Assembly: GCA_002454975.1 (NCBI GenBank)
Contig: DKJZ01000049.1
Coordinates: 1 to 9,495, forward strand
DNA length: 9,495 bases
Origin: Hylemonella sp. UBA6679
Lineage (GTDB): Bacteria; Pseudomonadota; Gammaproteobacteria; Burkholderiales; Burkholderiaceae_C
Reading direction: 5' to 3'
The notes beneath the pieces were generated by a model. The model had not been told where the DNA came from. It saw nothing but the letters and a program-made list of their open reading frames with translations, and did not search any database. A program made the translations under genes and the position numbers. Numbering within the stretch: position 1 is the stretch's first letter; each line of letters begins with the position of its first letter. Shown one piece after another: positions 7,108 through 9,495 of this stretch.

Positions 7108-7634
7108 GGCAGCTCTAAGCCCGCAAAGAAGGTTTCTGTCACTTCCGTGCTGAGTTTGGGTGCGTACACCACCGCTTGCACGATGTGGTTCTCATGAACA
7201 AAAAAGAGCATTTGGCTTTGCACAAGCTGCCCGTCTGGCCCTTGACCGCTTGCGGATATTTTCATCACCGGTGCCGTTGAAGGCGTGCTTTTGGCTTTGA
7301 TCACAAAGGCTTGTGTGCCCGTGACCTTACCCTTGAAGTTGGCCAGCGTGGCATCTTGCCACTGCTTGATTGCCAAGCTTGTTTCTTCTTGCGTGGCCTT
7401 TTCGGGCATGGGCAAACGCGCCACAGCCAACAGGTGTTCTTGGGCTTGGCAGCCCGTCATGCGCACTTCCATCTCCTGTTGGCCAACCTTCACTTGCCGG
7501 CTGCCATGGTCTGGCTTACAGGGCAAGAGGGTCTTGAGCGTGGTGTGCTCAGGACGGACTTCGCGCCAGTTTAAACTGGGGGTACACGCAGCCACACTCA
7601 GTGCAGCTGCGATCAGCCAAGGTCTGTAGGTCAT
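7104..7634 (-). CDS. Putative outer-membrane lipoprotein of unknown function
   Basis: From the ATG at 7634 this is a 176-residue protein I do not recognise. It starts MTYRPWLIAAALSVAAC, a short signal peptide with a lipobox (VAAC) and lipidation at C17. The next residue is Thr rather than Asp, which favours sorting to the outer membrane. Two further cysteines, C39 (LPCKPD) and C62 (MTGCQA), could form a disulfide in the periplasm. The rest looks like a mixed soluble domain without repeats. Start choice is uncertain: AAGG directly abuts this ATG, whereas GTG at 7658 has AAAGGG 5 nt upstream and would add 8 residues; GTG at 7661 is also possible. The stop overlaps the MFS start, so the two are probably coexpressed and may work together. 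Confidence 0.8.
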   Translation of the reverse strand: MTYRPWLIAAALSVAACTPSLNWREVRPEHTTLKTLLPCKPDHGSRQVKVGQQEMEVRMTGCQAQEHLLAVARLPMPEKATQEETSLAIKQWQDATLANFKGKVTGTQAFVIKAKSTPSTAPVMKISASGQGPDGQLVQSQMLFFVHENHIVQAVVYAPKLSTEVTETFFAGLELP

Positions 7635-7675
7635 CCTTGGATTATCGTGTTGATTCACCACCGCCCTTTGCTGGC

Positions 7676-8182
7676 ATGAACCCTATGAAACGTCTTTTCC
7701 TTCCCGTTCTGGCGCTGCTTGTGGCAGCTGGTGCATGGTTCTTAAGCGCCGACCCAGCGCAAGGCCCTGCACCCGCTTCGGATTTTGTGTTGTTGGATGG
7801 TTCGCGCATTAGCACCAATGACCTGCAGGGCAAGGTGACACTGGTGAATTTTTGGGCCACGAGCTGTGTGTCTTGCGTGGCAGAAATGCCCAAGCTCATC
7901 AGCACGTATGAGAAGTACAAGGCCTCTGGTTACGACACTGTGGCGGTGGCCATGCGCTACGACCCTCCAAGCTACGTGGTGAACTTCACACAAACCCGGC
8001 AGCTGCCATTCAAAGTTGCCATCGACAATACGGGGCAAGTTGCGCAAGCTTGGGGCGATGTCAAGCTCACGCCCACCAGCTATTTGGTCAACAAGCAAGG
8101 CAAGATCATCAAACGGTATGTTGGCGAGCCAGATTTTGCCGAGCTTCACCGCTTGATTGAGACGTTGCTCAAAGAAGCTTGA
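7676..8182 (+). CDS. TlpA/ResA-like membrane-anchored thioredoxin
   Basis: This is a thiol-disulfide oxidoreductase of the TlpA/ResA group, held in the periplasm by an N-terminal membrane anchor. From the ATG at 7676 it is 168 residues; an ATG at 7685 is an equal candidate (165 residues). A hydrophobic segment (LFLPVLALLVAAGAWFL) follows the start; no lipobox cysteine is present. The thioredoxin-fold domain carries the active site WATSCVSCVAEMP with the redox cysteines C64 and C67 and the ExP typical of this group, and the cis-proline region LTPTSYLVNKQGKI. Such proteins usually reduce disulfides in cytochrome c maturation or other exported targets; no ccm genes are nearby, so the target is unknown. 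The frame is open back to 7601, but that extension is not signal-like. It diverges from the lipoprotein gene with almost no spacer and ends at a bidirectional terminator. Confidence 0.93.
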   Translation: MNPMKRLFLPVLALLVAAGAWFLSADPAQGPAPASDFVLLDGSRISTNDLQGKVTLVNFWATSCVSCVAEMPKLISTYEKYKASGYDTVAVAMRYDPPSYVVNFTQTRQLPFKVAIDNTGQVAQAWGDVKLTPTSYLVNKQGKIIKRYVGEPDFAELHRLIETLLKEA

Positions 8183-8185
8183 ACG

Positions 8186-8213
8186 AAAAAAAGCCGCTGA
8201 CGCGGCTTTTTTT
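8186..8213. terminator. Bidirectional Rho-independent terminator between thioredoxin and peroxiredoxin genes
   Basis: Seven A (8186-8192), a perfect 5 bp GC stem GCCGC / GCGGC (8193-8197 with 8202-8206), a TGAC loop, then seven T (8207-8213). The A and T runs can pair, extending the stem to 12 bp, and provide a U tract for either direction. It starts 3 nt after the thioredoxin stop and lies 18 nt beyond the end of the convergent peroxiredoxin gene, so it serves both. Confidence 0.93.
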
Positions 8214-8231
8214 AATTGGCGTTGAAGCAGC

Positions 8232-8738
8232 TTACGCTTTGGCTTGTGCCAGCATGGTGCCAGCATCGCTCACTTCGAATTTGCCGGGGGCCTCGACGTT
8301 CAAGGAAGCCACCACGCCGTTTTTAACCAACATGGAGTAACGGTTGCTGCGCAGACCCATGCCGCGTGCGGCCAGGTCCAGGGTCAAGCCAGTGGCTTTG
8401 GTGAAATCTGCGCTGCCATCACCCAACATGCGGACTTTGCCGTCTGTCTTGAGGTCACGTGCCCAGGCACCCATCACGAACGCGTCGTTCACGCTCACGC
8501 ACCAGATTTCGTCCACGCCAGCGGCTTTGAGCTCATTGAAGTGCTCCACATAACCAGGCACGTGCTTGGCCGAGCAGGTGGGTGTGAATGCACCAGGCAG
8601 TGCAAACAAAGCGATGGTTTTGCCATCCGTGGCTTTGGCCACGTCAACGGCGTTAGGGCCAATGCTGCAGCCATTGCCTTCAACTTCAATGTACTCGTGC
8701 AGGGTGGCGGCTGGGAGTTTGTCTCCGACTTTGATCAT
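8232..8738 (-). CDS. Peroxiredoxin, Prx5 type (AhpC/TSA-redoxin family)
   Basis: This is a cytoplasmic thiol peroxidase reducing hydrogen peroxide and organic hydroperoxides. The 168-residue product has the peroxidatic site PGAFTPTCS with C55, the conserved IWCVSVND (C80), and MGLRSNRYSMLV (127-138) carrying the conserved arginine. It lacks the glutaredoxin domain fused in some relatives, so it depends on a separate reductant (glutaredoxin/GSH or thioredoxin). C24 is an additional cysteine. The ATG at 8738 is chosen because GAGGA lies 7 nt upstream and the family starts MIKVGD; the frame is open to 8798, but that part runs through a terminator hairpin. It lies between the rpsQ terminator and the convergent thioredoxin gene, so it is probably a single-gene transcript, although I cannot see a convincing promoter in the 47 bp available. 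Confidence 0.96.
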   Translation of the reverse strand: MIKVGDKLPAATLHEYIEVEGNGCSIGPNAVDVAKATDGKTIALFALPGAFTPTCSAKHVPGYVEHFNELKAAGVDEIWCVSVNDAFVMGAWARDLKTDGKVRMLGDGSADFTKATGLTLDLAARGMGLRSNRYSMLVKNGVVASLNVEAPGKFEVSDAGTMLAQAKA

Positions 8739-8764
8739 GATGGTGTCCTCAATAACAGGGTTGC

Positions 8765-8781
8765 CAGGCCAAGGTGGCCTG
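8765..8781. repeat. Perfect 7 bp inverted repeat upstream of the peroxiredoxin gene
   Basis: CAGGCCA and TGGCCTG flank a 3-base AGG spacer. It lies between the rpsQ terminator and the peroxiredoxin ribosome binding site, 27 bp before the start codon. It could be an operator, a second hairpin in the leader RNA, or chance. It does not have the spacing of a classic OxyR site. Confidence 0.45.
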
Positions 8782-8785
8782 AAAG

Positions 8786-8815
8786 AAAAACGGCCCACTA
8801 TTGTGAGCCGTTTTT
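8786..8815 (-). terminator. Rho-independent terminator of the rplP-rpmC-rpsQ transcript
   Basis: Inverted repeat of 13 bp arms around a 4-base loop (8786-8798 with 8803-8815), with five A and five T at its ends. Read on the minus strand, the only non-Watson-Crick position is a G-U wobble; read on the plus strand it is a C-A mismatch. This points to use in the minus direction, 30 nt after the rpsQ stop. A small extra hairpin (GCTTG-CAGA-CAAGC, 8821-8834) lies between the stop codon and the terminator. Confidence 0.88.
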
Positions 8816-8845
8816 GAATCGCTTGCAGACAAGCTTGCGATAAGC

Positions 8846-9115
8846 TTAAACCGCAGCTGCCTTCTCGACCAAACGGGTAGCGACCCAGTTTTTGGTTTTA
8901 GAGATAGGTTTGCTTTCGGTGATCTCAATGACATCACCCATCTTGTACTCACCCGCTTCGTCGTGGGCGTGGTACTTGCTGGATTTAGCCACGATCTTGC
9001 CGTACAGCGCGTGCTTCACGCGACGCTCCACCAACACCGTGACGGTCTTGGCGCGCTTGTCGCTAACCACCTTGCCAATCAAGGTGCGCTTGAGGGATTT
9101 TTTAGCTTCCGTCAT
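8846..9115 (-). CDS. rpsQ: 30S ribosomal protein S17
   Basis: This is a primary 16S rRNA-binding protein of the small subunit with an OB fold. The 89-residue product fits the family (about 84-90). Recognisable parts are RTLIGKVVSDKRAKTVTVLV (10-29), VKHALYGK (33-40), KYHAHDE (47-53) and the GDVIEITESKPISKTKNW block (60-77). GGAG lies 6 nt before the ATG, and the gene starts 10 nt after rpmC. It is the last gene of the transcript here: a terminator follows and the next gene is a peroxiredoxin, whereas in E. coli the spc operon begins next with rplN. Confidence 0.98.
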   Translation of the reverse strand: MTEAKKSLKRTLIGKVVSDKRAKTVTVLVERRVKHALYGKIVAKSSKYHAHDEAGEYKMGDVIEITESKPISKTKNWVATRLVEKAAAV

Positions 9116-9125
9116 TCAGGGCTCC

Positions 9126-9320
9126 TTATTTGGCGGCTTGCTTTTCAGCAAGAATGGTCTTGGCACGTGCAATGGCACGGCGTGTGGATTTCAGCGTCGC
9201 TGTGTTGTTCAGCTGCTGAGTGGCTTTTTGCATGCGCAGGCCAAAGTGTGCTTTTTGCAACTCTTTGACTTCGGCTTGCAGACCAGCCACGTCTTTTTGG
9301 CGCAGTTCAGTGGTGTTCAT
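9126..9320 (-). CDS. rpmC: 50S ribosomal protein L29
   Basis: This is a small helical protein at the exit of the ribosomal tunnel. The product is 64 residues, starting MNTTELRQKDVAGLQ and containing the family core HFGLRMQKATQQLNN (26-40) and RRAIARAKTIL (48-58). Two ATG codons are adjacent; the second (9320) is preferred because AGGAG lies 5 nt before it but only 2 nt before the first (9323). It follows rplP by 12 nt and precedes rpsQ by 10 nt, the conserved S10-operon order. Confidence 0.97.
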   Translation of the reverse strand: MNTTELRQKDVAGLQAEVKELQKAHFGLRMQKATQQLNNTATLKSTRRAIARAKTILAEKQAAK

Positions 9321-9332
9321 CATGGCTCCTGA

Positions 9333-9495
9333 TTACTGGCCGATCATGCGGCTGACAAAAGTCGTACGCAAAGGCAGCTTGGCAGCGGCCAGACGGAAAG
9401 CTTCGCGGGCGAGTTCCTCGGGCACGCCGAGGATTTCGAACACGATCTTGCCGGGCTGGATTTCAGCCACGTAATACTCGGGGTTACCTTTACCG
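9333..9495 (-). CDS. rplP: 50S ribosomal protein L16, partial (N-terminus off the right edge)
   Basis: Only the last 53 codons lie in the window. The translation begins GKGNPEYYVAEIQPGK and ends RTTFVSRMIGQ, the conserved C-terminal part of L16, which sits near the peptidyl transferase centre and A-site tRNA. The full protein is about 137 residues in this group, so roughly 85 residues lie beyond the right edge. It is followed closely by rpmC, as expected for the S10 operon. Confidence 0.97.
   Translation of the reverse strand, partial: GKGNPEYYVAEIQPGKIVFEILGVPEELAREAFRLAAAKLPLRTTFVSRMIGQ

Noticed and set aside
7601..7675. Upstream extension of the thioredoxin gene to 7601
   Set aside because: The added residues lie antisense to the lipoprotein signal peptide and would bury the membrane anchor behind a non-signal segment.
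8739..8798. Upstream extension of the peroxiredoxin start
   Set aside because: It runs into the terminator hairpin; GAGGA with 7 nt spacing and the MIKVGD start mark 8738.
8244..8843. Plus-strand open frame (199 codons) opposite the peroxiredoxin
   Set aside because: It is antisense to a complete peroxiredoxin and runs through the rpsQ terminator; no homologous features.
1..9495. CRISPR array, tRNA, transposon ends or long direct repeats
   Set aside because: Reading both strands I saw no regularly spaced repeats, cloverleaf-like segments, transposase motifs or terminal inverted repeats.

Overview
The window is an ordinary, gene-dense stretch of a betaproteobacterial chromosome. The organism is most likely from Burkholderiales, probably Comamonadaceae. 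That placement is inferred from protein sequence style (LipA, DUF493, enzyme I, ribosomal proteins) recalled without a database search, and from gene groupings such as DUF493-lipB-lipA and EIIA-HPr-EI. Nearly every base is coding. The longest gene-free gaps are about 105 bp, and I see no mobile element, RNA gene, CRISPR array or phage feature.

Layout. (1) 1-1226, minus strand: the head of the F1Fo ATP synthase operon, atpI then atpB; atpB runs off the left edge. (2) 1331-3365, plus strand: a lipoate synthesis group of a small DUF493 protein, lipB and lipA, diverging from atpI across a 104 bp region with overlapping candidate -10 boxes. (3) 3376-7634, minus strand: a tight five-gene run, read as lipoprotein, MFS transporter, mannose-type EIIA, HPr (ptsH) and enzyme I (ptsI). 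Two junctions are 4-base ATGA overlaps and one gap is only 3 nt. (4) 7676-8182, plus strand: a membrane-anchored TlpA/ResA-like thioredoxin, divergent from the lipoprotein gene. (5) 8232-8738, minus strand: a Prx5-type peroxiredoxin, convergent with the thioredoxin and sharing a bidirectional terminator with it. (6) 8846-9495, minus strand: the end of the S10 ribosomal protein operon, rplP (partial), rpmC and rpsQ, closed by a hairpin terminator.

How they work together. EI, HPr and EIIA make a PEP-driven phosphorelay; no EIIB or EIIC permease is present here, which fits a regulatory PTS. LipB and LipA are the two consecutive steps of protein lipoylation. The thioredoxin and peroxiredoxin are both redox proteins, but they are on opposite strands and probably in different compartments.

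I found no convincing new system. The most interesting feature is the packing of an unassigned lipoprotein and an MFS transporter directly upstream of the PTS phosphorelay genes, with the MFS and EIIA genes in the same frame and separated by one stop and one sense codon. The other findings are small-scale: start codons, terminators, inverted repeats and insertions in protein loops.
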